IMG/VR virus record: IMGVR_UViG_3300009177_001479
Coordinates: 1-42,963 of that record
Length of the DNA stretch: 42,963 bases
Reading direction: 5' to 3' (one strand)
From: a virus
In this document: piece by piece, positions 8,261-16,948 of the stretch
How the letters are laid out: each line of letters begins with the position of its first letter
Position numbering within the stretch: position 1 is the stretch's first letter
The notes under the pieces: model-generated
The model's input: only the letters and a program-made list of their open reading frames with translations
Told to the model about the DNA's origin: nothing
Databases searched by the model: none
Made by a program: the position numbers and the translations under genes

Positions 8261-9013
8261 TTAGGGCGCGAGAGCCGTGATTTGTAGGTTCGCCACCCAC
8301 CAGTCATAGGCGGCGGCTTGCCCGCTGGCGGTGCTGGTGATCCGACCAAAGATCATGTCGCTCTGTGACTGTGCCTGATCGTCGGCGACGAACAACAAGC
8401 CCTTGTGCCTCCCGACTGAGCGCAAGAGCGGGTTCCACTTCGTCCGCCAGTCATCATTGCTAATCCGGGACATCTTGAACTTCCACGAGGTGAGCGTCGG
8501 ATATTCCTCGAAGGCGCTGTAGCTCTGCCCGTCGATCGCGAGCGAGGTATCCTCGAAGGACTGCTCGGCGTCATAGTCGAGCCCATCGCTGGTGACGCTC
8601 TGCCCCACCACAAGGCGCTGAGCAGTGACGGCGCGGGCAGTGGGGAGCGTGATCGTGACGCGCACGAAGCGGAATGCCTGAGCGGGGAGCGCGAGATAGG
8701 TGATCGTGCTCGCTCCGGGAGCCACGAACCCGGTGATCGCCGCCTTGTTCACCGGGGTGGCACTGCCAAGCGCGGCCTGAGTGGCTGCGGTGCGAACGGA
8801 GATCGTATCTGCGGCGGTGAGATCGCTTCCGCAGAGCGCCACGGTATCGATGGTGGAGGCGTCGCCTTGGATGTCGATCACCAGCGTGGTGTCGGAAGTC
8901 GATCGCCAAACACGGCCCGGATGATCAAGCCCGAGGTTGGTAGCCGGTGCCGTCGAAAGTGCGGGGGCGCTCAGCACCGTGAACTGCTTAGGAGCCGTGA
9001 GGAACGCTCCCAT
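8261..9013 (-). CDS. Minor tail protein
   Basis: 250-residue protein, mostly beta-rich, with many Thr, Ala and Ser (FVAPGASTITYLALPAQAF) and a more charged C-terminus including KMSRISNDDWRTKWNPLL. Its start overlaps the stop of the previous gene (TGATG), so the two are translationally coupled. It lies between the tape measure and the tail-tip gene, where distal tail and hub proteins are encoded. The family was not recognised with certainty. Confidence 0.72.
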   Translation of the reverse strand: MGAFLTAPKQFTVLSAPALSTAPATNLGLDHPGRVWRSTSDTTLVIDIQGDASTIDTVALCGSDLTAADTISVRTAATQAALGSATPVNKAAITGFVAPGASTITYLALPAQAFRFVRVTITLPTARAVTAQRLVVGQSVTSDGLDYDAEQSFEDTSLAIDGQSYSAFEEYPTLTSWKFKMSRISNDDWRTKWNPLLRSVGRHKGLLFVADDQAQSQSDMIFGRITSTASGQAAAYDWWVANLQITALAP

Positions 9014-9375
9014 CAGCCTGCCCTCACAATCATCGTGGTTGTGCCAGCCTTGTAGCTCACGGTGGCGGAGATCGCCTTGCACGAGAGGTTCACGGCATTG
9101 AGCTTAGGTTCGTTCAGGGTGAACGTCGGGGGCGCTAGCCAGTCCTCAAGCTCAAGCGTTCCCCGGAAGGTAAGCTCAAAGTAGCGCTTGGGCACCTTGA
9201 ACTCAGCGAGGTAGGCGCTCGCGAACGACGCGGCAGCGGCTTCGCTGGCGAGGTTCGTGTCGAGGGTGATTTCGCGCGCGTCTGAGTAGGTGGCTTTCAC
9301 CGCGTTGTCGGTTGCGCTCACATGGCGGTAGGCGCTCTGGACGAAGGCGGCGCGGGCAGGATCAAGATCGGGCAT
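9013..9375 (-). CDS. Tail protein, 120 residues
   Basis: Small mixed alpha/beta protein starting MPDLDPARAAF; the start is fixed by TAAATA 4 bases upstream rather than by an earlier in-frame ATG. A VPKRYFELTFRGTLE section and a beta C-terminus resemble minor tail proteins of related siphophages. It forms a two-gene unit with the following 250-residue protein. The function is inferred from position only. Confidence 0.68.
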   Translation of the reverse strand: MPDLDPARAAFVQSAYRHVSATDNAVKATYSDAREITLDTNLASEAAAASFASAYLAEFKVPKRYFELTFRGTLELEDWLAPPTFTLNEPKLNAVNLSCKAISATVSYKAGTTTMIVRAG

Positions 9376-9379
9376 CCAG

Positions 9380-9385
9380 TATTTA
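9380..9385 (-). promoter_or_regulatory. TAAATA late element of the minor tail pair
   Basis: TAAATA, then CTGG, then ATG. It decides the start at MPDLD. Confidence 0.7.
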
Positions 9386-9514
9386 GGACGCTGGCTAGAA
9401 CAACAAGCAATCAAGAAATTACCGGGTAGTTTGAAACGGAAGGGCTCGCTATCCGCGCATCAAGCCTTATTGAGGCTCATACCTTGTGTGAGTGGAAAGC
9501 GGACGCGGAAGCCT

Positions 9515-10366
9515 ATGCCTTACTTTAATGCCATTATCGGTTTCTTTGACGGCAGCGGCACATCTGAGGTTTCGACTAGCCGGTTTTACTCGCTCAAGGG
9601 CGGTGGCGATAAGTTCAAAGGCCAATCTCCCGATGCGGGGACCCTGAAGTCGCGGATTATGTCGATCCCTACGATCTTCACTGACGAGATTTCCGCTAAT
9701 AAGGTGCCGATGGCGCGGATCGGTTGGATTACTAATATTGTCCAGAGTGGTCGCAGCTACAAAATAACCTATCATTTGCCATCCGGGATACTCCCAATCC
9801 CCGCAGATAAGATTGCTGACGCGGTTGGATTAACTAACCCGGATCGGGGCATAGGTGATATGCAGCATAGTCATTGGTCTATAATCGAGGGTGATCTTTT
9901 CCTGAAGCTTCTGAGTGCTGGCCTCATGGAGAGCACCAAACCTTCGGTTTTCCATCCAGTGCTCGAAGGAAACCGCGTCAATCTCGTCTCGGCGATGATG
10001 CCATTTAGCGGTGAGTTCTCGGGTGTTTACAACGCGATCAAAGAGGCGAGCGAGGAAGTAGGAGCCGATTGTCAGCGTGCAGATAACATCTGGGAGCACA
10101 GCACGGTCATACAAGATATCTATTCACTGATCCACAAATCGAGCGTGGTGGTTTGTGACTTCTCTGGAAAGAATCCTAATGTCTTCTATGAAGCTGGTAT
10201 AGCTCATACTCTGGGCCGGGATGTTGTGCCCATCGTTCAGCACGCAAGCGACATACCCTTCGATCTTCAGCACCACAGGTATATCAAGTATCTCAATAAT
10301 GCCGAAGGTCTCATCAAGCTGAAAGCTGATTTGACATCTCGCCTGCAAACGCTCCTTCATAGGTAG
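9515..10366 (+). CDS. TIR-like / nucleoside 2-deoxyribosyltransferase-like protein
   Basis: 283-residue protein on the strand opposite to the tail genes. The C-terminal domain (about 155-283) has the hallmarks of the TIR-like and nucleoside deoxyribosyltransferase superfamily: VVCDFSGKNPNVFYEAGIAH with the putative catalytic Glu226, then VPIVQ and IPFDLQHHRYIKY. The N-terminal domain (1-135) is separate and unrecognised. Proteins of this kind are often NAD- or nucleotide-cleaving effectors in anti-phage immunity. The start is set at MPYF, preceded by GGAAG; no TAAATA is present. As a cargo gene between tape measure and minor tail genes it is a good prophage-encoded defence candidate. The substrate is unknown. 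Confidence 0.8.
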   Translation: MPYFNAIIGFFDGSGTSEVSTSRFYSLKGGGDKFKGQSPDAGTLKSRIMSIPTIFTDEISANKVPMARIGWITNIVQSGRSYKITYHLPSGILPIPADKIADAVGLTNPDRGIGDMQHSHWSIIEGDLFLKLLSAGLMESTKPSVFHPVLEGNRVNLVSAMMPFSGEFSGVYNAIKEASEEVGADCQRADNIWEHSTVIQDIYSLIHKSSVVVCDFSGKNPNVFYEAGIAHTLGRDVVPIVQHASDIPFDLQHHRYIKYLNNAEGLIKLKADLTSRLQTLLHR

Positions 10367-10400
10367 GCTTCTCAAGCCCTAAAAGTGTTAGGATGCGGGC

Positions 10401-13400
10401 TTAATAAGCCGAGACATACTGCCCGTTCACGGCTCGCGTGGTGCTGCCTCCGTAGATCGCGGCGGCACCATTCGCCGCCATCATCTCAGTGATCTGGCGC
10501 AGGTAGTCGTTCGTTAGCACCGCCTGCCCAAGCTGATCACTCAGCACGGCTGTTTGCGCGGTAAGCTGATCGGCCTGCGCCTTCGCGTCAAAGTTATCGC
10601 CCGTAACCTGAAGGGCCTTCGCCACATCGCTGTTAAGGCGAGCAAAGATGTCCTGAGCCTGAGAGGTGGAGGTGCCGTAGACATCACCGGCAAGCCCCTT
10701 CACCGCTTCCACGGTCTTCGAGAAAGCATCCTGATCGATGGTCTTGCCGCTGCTCAAATCGGCCTCGAAGGCGGTGAGAGCCCCCAGCTTGGCGGTAAGC
10801 TGATCAAGGGCGCTCACGCCCGTGTCGGTGCCGAATAGGCCATCCTGTAGATCGCGCAGCGTGGCAAGCTGCTCATCCTTGGCCTTCTTGAGCATCTCGG
10901 TGCGGTAGCGATCCACATTGTTGAGATCGGCGGTGGACGCCCCCAGCTTCACCATGGATTTGCGCAGCGCGTCGATCGGCTTGGTGATGCTCTCAACGAT
11001 GCCTGCGATGGGATCGTCGATCGAGCGAAGCTCTTTCAGCACATTCTCATAGTTGGCCGCGATCTTGGTGGCGGCATCGATGTCGGTGGCGGATTTGAGC
11101 ACCTGAGCCGAGAAGGCCGAAATGCCGGTGAGCACGCCATCCTTGAGCGCGTCCTGAATCGCGTAAGCGATGGCATCCTCAGCACCGTCCTTGCCGAAAT
11201 CCTTCACGGTGCTCGACTTCTTGGTCTTGCCCGAGCCGGTCGTATCGACGCGATACTTGCCATCACGCAGGCCGATCGAGACAGAGGGGGTGCCGGTTAG
11301 CTCGCCCCCGAGCGCATCGGCGATCGTCTGGAGACCCGAGATTACTGAGCCTGCCGCACCGCTGGCGGCTTCCTTCATCTTCGATGAGTTACCGGTGAGC
11401 GAGGTGGTATCGAGATTGCCGTAGCCGTTGAAGCCGATCGTCGCCGATCCCTTCTTCGTCTTTTTGAACAAGCCGCCCACGATGCTGCCAACGACAGAAG
11501 CGGCAGCGGCAATCAGGGGGTTACCCGTGAGCCCGCCGATCGCGCCGCCAATCTGAGCGCCCGTGTTCGAAGTCTTGAGGCCGATCGCCTTGAGCAATGG
11601 GTTCGCCACCTGAGCGGTCATGCTGCCGATCTGAGCACCCGCCCCAGCGTTGCCGAGCACGCTGCCCAAGCTCTTGGTGAAGTCGCCCCCCTTGGTGAAG
11701 AGCCCCTTGATGTCGGAGCCCATCTTGTTGAGGCCGTCCTTCAGCCCGCCAAGCTTCGCCTTGCCGGTAAGCTGATCGAGCATGCTGGCGTTGGCCTTCG
11801 ACACGGCATCGCCGATGGCGTTGTTGTTGCCGTTGCTGTCCTTGCCAATCAGGTTGGCGATGCTGCCGAGAAGGCCGGTGCCGAGCGATTTGCCGCCTGC
11901 CGCCTGAGTGAGGGCTTGGAGACCCTTCGCGAGGCCCTGAATGACTGAGCCGAACTTGCCGCCAAACTGGCTGGCGAGATCGCTGATGGTGTCGCTGAAC
12001 TGGACGCGGGCTTCATTGCCGATGCTGCGCTCGGCGTCGGCCATACCGCGCAACACGCTCGCCTGAACGCCTTTGCTGATGCCCTGAGCTTCAGCGGCCT
12101 TGAGGTAGTCCTTGCGATCCGTCGCGATGGCATCAAGTCGGCCCTGCCGCTCAGCGTCCGGGCTATACTTAGCCGAGATGTCCTTGAGACGGCCAAGCGC
12201 TGCCGCCTGAGCGTCATAGACGCCCTTGGTGCGAAGCGCGGTAGCGAGACGCTGTTCATCGGCCTTCCAAGTCTCGGTCGCGAGATCGGCAAGCGTCGCA
12301 CCAGCATTGAGGGCATCAACCCGGCGAGAGGCCAGCGCATCCTCGATCTTCTGCTCAACCTCGCTCAGGCCGGTGCGCTTCTGAGCGGTGATCAGATTCT
12401 CGTTGTCGAGCTTGCGGGTGGTCTCGCGCATGTCGGTGATCGACTTGTTGAGCGCGATTTCCTGAAGCTTCGCGGCGATCTTCCCCTTGGCGGCTTCGAG
12501 CGCGGCCTTGTCCTGCTCCGTGAGCTTGTCACCGTAGAGCTTCTGTAGCTCCTGCCACTTGGTGAGCTTTTCGGCTTCAAGGGGGAGTAGCTTGCTCGCA
12601 TCAACCGCGTTGTTGAGGGTCTTCCAATATTCTTCGATCGACTTGGCACGCTGAGCCGCAGCCGCCGCGTCCTTATCCTTCTTGTCCTTTCCCGATCCCG
12701 CTGCGCTCGCACCGGGGACAACGCTGCCTCCGGCGAAGTCATCAATCTTCGAGGTGCTCTTGCCGCGTCCGGTGAGGCGATCGAGAGCCGCTTGGTTGCC
12801 CTTTGTATCGCTAGCGATCTTGGACGCTTTGGCGACAATGCCGTCCATCACGCCCGCGCTGCTCTTAAAGCTGGTGGCGAACGCTGAGCCGACATCCTTG
12901 AGGGCGCTGAGGTCGCCGGAGAGCAGACGCGAGACGATCGACCCGAGTGAGCCGAACAGCTTCTTCACGTCCTCGAAGGCAGCGGCGAAAAGCTGGGGGA
13001 TCGCACCAGCCACGAATTTTACGCTGCGCAGGATACCGACGAAGCTGAGCCCCACGCTGCCCGCGACTTGGGGGGTGATGCCGGTGAGCCAACCGAAGGC
13101 ATCGCCGAACATCGAGCGCAAGCCGCCCGTCACCCACGAGATCACATTGGCGACGCCCCGGAAGGCCGAACCGATGAGATCGCCCACGACGCCCACGGTT
13201 TGGCCGATCACATTGAAGGTCGCCCCAAGCGCTTGCATGAGCGTGATCGAGCCAGAGCCCTCACCAGTGATCGCGCCGAAGATCGAGGTTATGCCCGTCA
13301 CGGTTTCGGCAGCGAAGTTGAGGATGCCGCCGATTATCTGCCCGATGCCGACAAGCACCGGCTGAACATTCTGGAGCCCCGTCGCGAGGCTGGTGATGAT

Positions 13401-14318
13401 CTTGGTGAGCGCGGTAGCGAAGCCGCCTTCACCCATCTTGGCGAACGCGAGGAAGATGTTGTCGCTGAGCGAGGAGATCGCGCCAGAGATGGTCGCGGCC
13501 TGCCGTTCCATGCCACCAGCAAACTTGGTGTTGCCAATGCCGATCAGAAAATTCTGAATGTCCTCGCTAGACTTCTTAACCTTTGTGGTGACGTTTTGGA
13601 AGGTAAAGCTGACGCTATCGCCTTGCTGCTTCGATTTTATCCCAAATTCTTTCAGTCGCTCAAATTCACCGGTAGTGGCATCGGCGACAGCTTCGACCAT
13701 CTGCTCTAGCGTTTTACCCATGGCGGCAGAGGTGTTGCCGTAGCTGGTGAGCGCTTCTTCGGTTGGCTTGAGGCCCAATGCTTTGAGCTTCACAAAGCCA
13801 TTCACCGCCTGATCGAGTGTGAAGGGGGTCTTGGCCGCAAAGGAGGCGAGTGCGTTAAACGCCTGTGATGCCTTGCCAGCATCGCCGATGATCGTGGTGA
13901 GGCTGGCCTTGTATGCCTGCACCTTGGCGGTGGCATCGGCCATCTGACTGCCAACCACGAAGGCGGCTGTGCCGATCGCTGCGATGCCGCCCGCGACGGC
14001 AAGGCCCCCGAGCCCCGCGAAGGAAGTGCCGAGGCTGGTGGCCTGTCCCGCAACGCCACTGAGCGCGGCCTTGAGTTTCCCGAACAGGCCCACGCCCGCG
14101 CTGGCGTTGTTGTTTGCCGCGTTGAGGGACTGAGCGAGGCGCTGTGCCGCGCCACCAGTCTGGACGATCGAACCCGAGACGCCGTTGAGCGCGCCTTGTA
14201 GGCGAGTTGCGCCAGCGGCACCGCCGCCAACTGTCGAGTTGAGTTTGGCCGCGAACGCTGCCGCACGCTGTTCCGCTTCACGGGTATCGAGGACGATTTT
14301 GACGACAGGCTGAGTCAC
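10401..14318 (-). CDS. Tail tape measure protein
   Basis: 1305-residue protein, the longest gene in the window. It sets tail length and is thought to line the tail tube. The N-terminus has a helical region, a hydrophobic segment (about 101-125) and the common tape-measure pattern around TTIIGDAGKASQAFNALASF and AAKTPFTLDQAVNGF. Several Gly/Ile-rich hydrophobic stretches follow (about 320-450, 860-990), with coiled-coil stretches between. It follows the two tail chaperone genes, as expected. It starts with GTG, 5 bases after TAAATA; the TAA of that hexamer is also the stop codon of the preceding chaperone frame. Confidence 0.95.
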   Translation of the reverse strand: MTQPVVKIVLDTREAEQRAAAFAAKLNSTVGGGAAGATRLQGALNGVSGSIVQTGGAAQRLAQSLNAANNNASAGVGLFGKLKAALSGVAGQATSLGTSFAGLGGLAVAGGIAAIGTAAFVVGSQMADATAKVQAYKASLTTIIGDAGKASQAFNALASFAAKTPFTLDQAVNGFVKLKALGLKPTEEALTSYGNTSAAMGKTLEQMVEAVADATTGEFERLKEFGIKSKQQGDSVSFTFQNVTTKVKKSSEDIQNFLIGIGNTKFAGGMERQAATISGAISSLSDNIFLAFAKMGEGGFATALTKIITSLATGLQNVQPVLVGIGQIIGGILNFAAETVTGITSIFGAITGEGSGSITLMQALGATFNVIGQTVGVVGDLIGSAFRGVANVISWVTGGLRSMFGDAFGWLTGITPQVAGSVGLSFVGILRSVKFVAGAIPQLFAAAFEDVKKLFGSLGSIVSRLLSGDLSALKDVGSAFATSFKSSAGVMDGIVAKASKIASDTKGNQAALDRLTGRGKSTSKIDDFAGGSVVPGASAAGSGKDKKDKDAAAAAQRAKSIEEYWKTLNNAVDASKLLPLEAEKLTKWQELQKLYGDKLTEQDKAALEAAKGKIAAKLQEIALNKSITDMRETTRKLDNENLITAQKRTGLSEVEQKIEDALASRRVDALNAGATLADLATETWKADEQRLATALRTKGVYDAQAAALGRLKDISAKYSPDAERQGRLDAIATDRKDYLKAAEAQGISKGVQASVLRGMADAERSIGNEARVQFSDTISDLASQFGGKFGSVIQGLAKGLQALTQAAGGKSLGTGLLGSIANLIGKDSNGNNNAIGDAVSKANASMLDQLTGKAKLGGLKDGLNKMGSDIKGLFTKGGDFTKSLGSVLGNAGAGAQIGSMTAQVANPLLKAIGLKTSNTGAQIGGAIGGLTGNPLIAAAASVVGSIVGGLFKKTKKGSATIGFNGYGNLDTTSLTGNSSKMKEAASGAAGSVISGLQTIADALGGELTGTPSVSIGLRDGKYRVDTTGSGKTKKSSTVKDFGKDGAEDAIAYAIQDALKDGVLTGISAFSAQVLKSATDIDAATKIAANYENVLKELRSIDDPIAGIVESITKPIDALRKSMVKLGASTADLNNVDRYRTEMLKKAKDEQLATLRDLQDGLFGTDTGVSALDQLTAKLGALTAFEADLSSGKTIDQDAFSKTVEAVKGLAGDVYGTSTSQAQDIFARLNSDVAKALQVTGDNFDAKAQADQLTAQTAVLSDQLGQAVLTNDYLRQITEMMAANGAAAIYGGSTTRAVNGQYVSAY

Positions 14319-14323
14319 GCCTG

Positions 14324-14329
14324 TATTTA
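14324..14329 (-). promoter_or_regulatory. TAAATA late element of the tape measure gene
   Basis: TAAATA, then CAGGC, then GTG. Its first three bases are the stop codon of the upstream reading frame. Confidence 0.7.
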
Positions 14330-14665
14330 TTTGACGCTGTTGTCCTGCCGCCGCTTCGCCTCACCCAAATACCAAGCATCCACTCTCTTGATCACCTTGA
14401 TGAGGCGATCGGATGCAATCTGTGAGAAGCCCCAATACTCCGCGTATTCGGCAATCTTGGAGAATGGGATTGGTAGCGCGCCAGCCATCGCTTGGGGGCG
14501 TTCTGTCGTTAGATCGAAGAACGCTTCCCAATAGAGGATCGAAGCCGGGTCGAGCTTAGGTCCGCCCTCAATATACGCCACCGCTATCGCGGCACCCGGC
14601 GACGCATCCGGGTTCATATCCGCCGCCTGAGCGTCCTTCAGCATCTCGCCATATTCGGGCGACAT
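14327..14665 (-). CDS. Tail assembly chaperone, frameshifted C-terminal part (lambda T equivalent)
   Basis: 112 residues from the first ATG (MSPEYG). It is most likely made mainly as the C-terminal extension of the upstream chaperone through a -1 frameshift at 14689-14695. After the slip the frame reads LISVLNFQ and continues into MSPEYG without a stop. It has a helical DUF1799-like character (ASILYWEAFFDLTTER, YAEYWGF). In siphophages this extension lets the chaperone recruit the tail tube protein to the tape measure. No TAAATA and no good ribosome site precede the ATG, in keeping with frameshift expression. Confidence 0.85.
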   Translation of the reverse strand: MSPEYGEMLKDAQAADMNPDASPGAAIAVAYIEGGPKLDPASILYWEAFFDLTTERPQAMAGALPIPFSKIAEYAEYWGFSQIASDRLIKVIKRVDAWYLGEAKRRQDNSVK

Positions 14666-14685
14666 CTGAAAGTTGAGGACGGAGA

Positions 14686-15114
14686 TCAGTTTCCCGCGAT
14701 GGCCTCTGCCGTGCCGACATAGTGCGTCACGTCGCTGGCGTATTCGTCGAGCTTCTCGCGCACGAATGGATAGAGGGTGAGATACTCGATCGCGTCGGCG
14801 CGTGTGAACGGGATGGCCTTGCCGTCCTCGCCCTCAAGCTCCCAATCGATCAGCGACATATCGACGAAGAACTCTGCGGCAATCTTGTTGATGACATTGC
14901 GGTCCTTCTTCTGATCGGCACTAAGGGTGCGCTGCAAGACCGAAAGACGCTTGTTCACGCCCTCAAGTGCCGACAGGTAACGTGGCGAGTGCTTATCCTG
15001 TAGCAAGCACACGAACGCGCCGTAGTGGTTGGCGTGCTCATCATATACGTCGAACTTTACGCCCTCATTTGCGAGAGTCTCATCAAAGCGGGTGATCTTC
15101 TTAAACTTAGCCAT
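14686..15114 (-). CDS. Tail assembly chaperone (lambda G equivalent)
   Basis: 142-residue helical protein with the tail-chaperone pattern DWELEGEDGKAIPFTRADAIEYL and a helical C-terminus. It coats the tape measure before tube polymerisation. The last codons are GCG GGA AAC TGA, which contain the slippery heptamer GGGAAAC directly before the stop. The start follows a hairpin whose 3' arm carries GAGG as Shine-Dalgarno, itself downstream of TAAATA. The order after the tail tube gene and before the tape measure is canonical. Confidence 0.88.
   Translation of the reverse strand: MAKFKKITRFDETLANEGVKFDVYDEHANHYGAFVCLLQDKHSPRYLSALEGVNKRLSVLQRTLSADQKKDRNVINKIAAEFFVDMSLIDWELEGEDGKAIPFTRADAIEYLTLYPFVREKLDEYASDVTHYVGTAEAIAGN
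14689..14695 (-). other. Programmed -1 ribosomal frameshift site GGGAAAC
   Basis: Read on the minus strand as G GGA AAC in the zero frame, it fits X XXY YYZ and is close to the lambda G-T site GGGAAAG. The stop TGA follows immediately (14688-14686). A -1 slip continues as CTG ATC TCC into the open second chaperone frame. Confidence 0.9.
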
Positions 15115-15141
15115 TTTATCCTCGCATGGATTGTTGCGAGG

Positions 15142-15147
15142 TATTTA
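15142..15147 (-). promoter_or_regulatory. TAAATA late element with hairpin, tail chaperone
   Basis: TAAATA is followed at once by CCTCGC (15141-15136), which pairs with GCGAGG (15125-15120). The GAGG in the second arm is the Shine-Dalgarno, 5 bases before the ATG. Confidence 0.7.
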
Positions 15148-15212
15148 TTCAAACGAAGGGGCAGCCGAGCCGAAGCCCGACTGCCCCCCCTACGCTGCCA
15201 GCCTTGCGAGGA

Positions 15213-16139
15213 TTACAGGCGCGTAACTTGGAGGTCGGTGCCAGCGGTGTTGTCGAAGCCCGCGACGAAATCGACGCTGATCAACTGCTTGCTGTTGTCT
15301 TCCACATCTGCCGGGAGCGCGGTGTAAGCGGCCGGAAGGGTGAAGGTGTAGCCGGTGCCAACACCGCCAAGGGTGAACGAGATTGTGTTAGGGGTGTCCG
15401 TTTCGACCGTCGCAAGTGCCGAGTTGAGCGCTGCCGTGCGGTAGAACTGAACGTTGCCTGTCACCTTGCGGAAACCGCTGGTGCCGACGCTGGATGGGTT
15501 TGCCTGTCCAAACTGATCGCGGCCTTCACGGTCATGCTCGACACTCAGCGTGAGCGCCCGCGCGACAAGGCCAGATACGCCGCTGATCGAGACCGAAGTC
15601 ATGTCGAGACCGGTGAGGGGCAGTGTGGCGGACGGCAATGCGTATGTCGCACCCGTGATGATCGTGGATGCTGCCGGGTCGCGAGCAAGGCCGATCAGGT
15701 CGAAGGAAGCCTTGGCGATCTCGGAAGCCGAGACATCAAGCTGGAACTTGCTCACCTGACAGCCCCGGAAGCGGTGATAGATCGGGGTGGTGCCGTCGAG
15801 CATCTTCTTCTCGATCGTCACGCTGGTGTCGGTGATGCCTGCCTTGATGACATTTGCAGCCCAAGCCCCAGACGAGAGGGCGGACGGCAACAGCAACTCG
15901 ATCGCGGCATCGCGCTTGAAGTGAACATCGAGCCCACCCTCGACGCGGAACGCAAGCTTGCGCTGTCCTGCGCTGGCGCGGTTTGGCTTGATGGTCGGCG
16001 AGGTGAGAACATCACTGACATAGGTGGGGGTATTGCCGGGAATGAAGTCCATGCGCAGCATGGCCGGAGTTGCGGGGGTTGTGCCCTCAACCGTCTCAGC
16101 GATGATTGCGTAAGTGGTATCAGATGGGTTGATAGCCAT
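15213..16139 (-). CDS. Major tail tube protein
   Basis: 308-residue protein that forms the tail tube. The N-terminus MAINPSDTTYAIIAETVEGTT and the following PGNTPTYVSDVLTSPTI region match siphophage tail tube proteins. The C-terminal 90 residues look like an extra immunoglobulin-like or beta domain. It lies between the tail terminator and the tail chaperones as expected. The leader from TAAATA is about 56 bases long, with a hairpin whose second arm holds AGGAG; high expression is expected. Confidence 0.9.
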   Translation of the reverse strand: MAINPSDTTYAIIAETVEGTTPATPAMLRMDFIPGNTPTYVSDVLTSPTIKPNRASAGQRKLAFRVEGGLDVHFKRDAAIELLLPSALSSGAWAANVIKAGITDTSVTIEKKMLDGTTPIYHRFRGCQVSKFQLDVSASEIAKASFDLIGLARDPAASTIITGATYALPSATLPLTGLDMTSVSISGVSGLVARALTLSVEHDREGRDQFGQANPSSVGTSGFRKVTGNVQFYRTAALNSALATVETDTPNTISFTLGGVGTGYTFTLPAAYTALPADVEDNSKQLISVDFVAGFDNTAGTDLQVTRL

Positions 16140-16148
16140 GCGGAAAAA

Positions 16149-16173
16149 GCTCCTAAGTTAAAGTCAAAGGAGC
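16149..16173 (-). other. Leader hairpin with embedded ribosome site, tail tube gene
   Basis: GCTCCT (16173-16168) can pair with AGGAGC (16154-16149). The second arm is the only good Shine-Dalgarno, so it may be masked when the hairpin forms. Confidence 0.6.
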
Positions 16174-16195
16174 CGGGTCGTGCCTTCTCCGCCCG

Positions 16196-16201
16196 TATTT
16201 A
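16196..16201 (-). promoter_or_regulatory. TAAATA late element of the tail tube gene
   Basis: TAAATACGGGCG begins a leader of about 56 bases before the ATG. Confidence 0.7.
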
Positions 16202-16235
16202 TTTGCTGGACGGGAGTTCGGCGGATTTTACGCGA

Positions 16236-16643
16236 TCAATACTGGTGTAGGCTTTCCCACGGAACGCTGATCTTTACCTGATACCAGTCAGGTTCATTAT
16301 CGATCGGCTGAACATCGGGGGTGCCGCAGGTGAGAAAGTCGGCACCACTCTGCCAACGCCAGTTGCGGAAGATCGCGGCGCAAGCGTCGGCGAGTTCGAG
16401 AGCCTCAGCGTCACCGGCTTGGCGTGGCACGAAGATGCCAAGGTGAACGCGGCCAATCGTGAGTTCACGGGGGTTTGGCCCCATGTTGTCACGAGTGCTG
16501 CTCATCGGCCCCATGGAGAACCTGATGAATGGTGCATCCGGCTTCGGGTTGGTCGTCGGAGCGTTTGGGTAGAGGACAAGCACGCCAGTCGGAGCGTTCG
16601 CCACGAATCGGGAGCGCAAAGTGAGGATGTCGAGCTTCGCCAT
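16236..16643 (-). CDS. Tail terminator-like protein
   Basis: 135-residue alpha/beta protein (DILTLRSRFVANAPTGV, FIRFSMGPMSS, GIFVPRQAGDAEALELADAC) resembling the DUF4128 and lambda U type tail terminators that cap the tail tube. The position between the connector genes and the tail tube gene fits. TAAATA stands 5 bases before the ATG; its TAA is the stop codon of the upstream gene. No Shine-Dalgarno is seen. Confidence 0.78.
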   Translation of the reverse strand: MAKLDILTLRSRFVANAPTGVLVLYPNAPTTNPKPDAPFIRFSMGPMSSTRDNMGPNPRELTIGRVHLGIFVPRQAGDAEALELADACAAIFRNWRWQSGADFLTCGTPDVQPIDNEPDWYQVKISVPWESLHQY

Positions 16644-16648
16644 GCTGG

Positions 16649-16654
16649 TATTTA
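16649..16654 (-). promoter_or_regulatory. TAAATA late element of the tail terminator gene
   Basis: TAAATA, then CCAGC, then ATG. The same spacer occurs at 39459-39464. Confidence 0.72.
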
Positions 16655-16948
16655 TTTCGTGTGGCGATCGACAGCCGCTTCGATGAAGCCAGCGGGGGCC
16701 TGAGCCGAGTGCCCGTCGTTGAGCTTGGCGATGTATTCGACATTGTTGGTGATCTCGACGACGCCTCCCGCATCATCGATTTGCCAACCGTTTCGCGCCT
16801 TGCCGGTATCAACCGGCGTGGTGAGGACGAGATCGTTGAAGATATCGAGCGCAACCTTGTTGCGAACATCTTGAAGCTCAGCGACGCTCTGCTTGACGAT
16901 CTCCGGGAGCTTGCGCGTGAGGTCGCTGAGATCGAGGGTGATCTTCAT
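16652..16948 (-). CDS. HK97 gp10-like neck protein
   Basis: 98-residue protein with the gp10-family pattern TPVDTGKARNGWQI and VEITNNVEYIAKLNDGHSAQAPAGFIE. These proteins join head and tail at the neck. The start overlaps the stop of the previous gene by four bases (ATGA), suggesting coupled translation. The stop codon TAA is part of the TAAATA element for the next gene. Confidence 0.88.
   Translation of the reverse strand: MKITLDLSDLTRKLPEIVKQSVAELQDVRNKVALDIFNDLVLTTPVDTGKARNGWQIDDAGGVVEITNNVEYIAKLNDGHSAQAPAGFIEAAVDRHTK

Noticed and set aside
15126-16250. A 374-codon open frame on the plus strand across the tail tube gene
   Set aside because: It is antisense to a clearly recognised tail tube gene, has no ribosome site, and arises from GC-rich codon bias.
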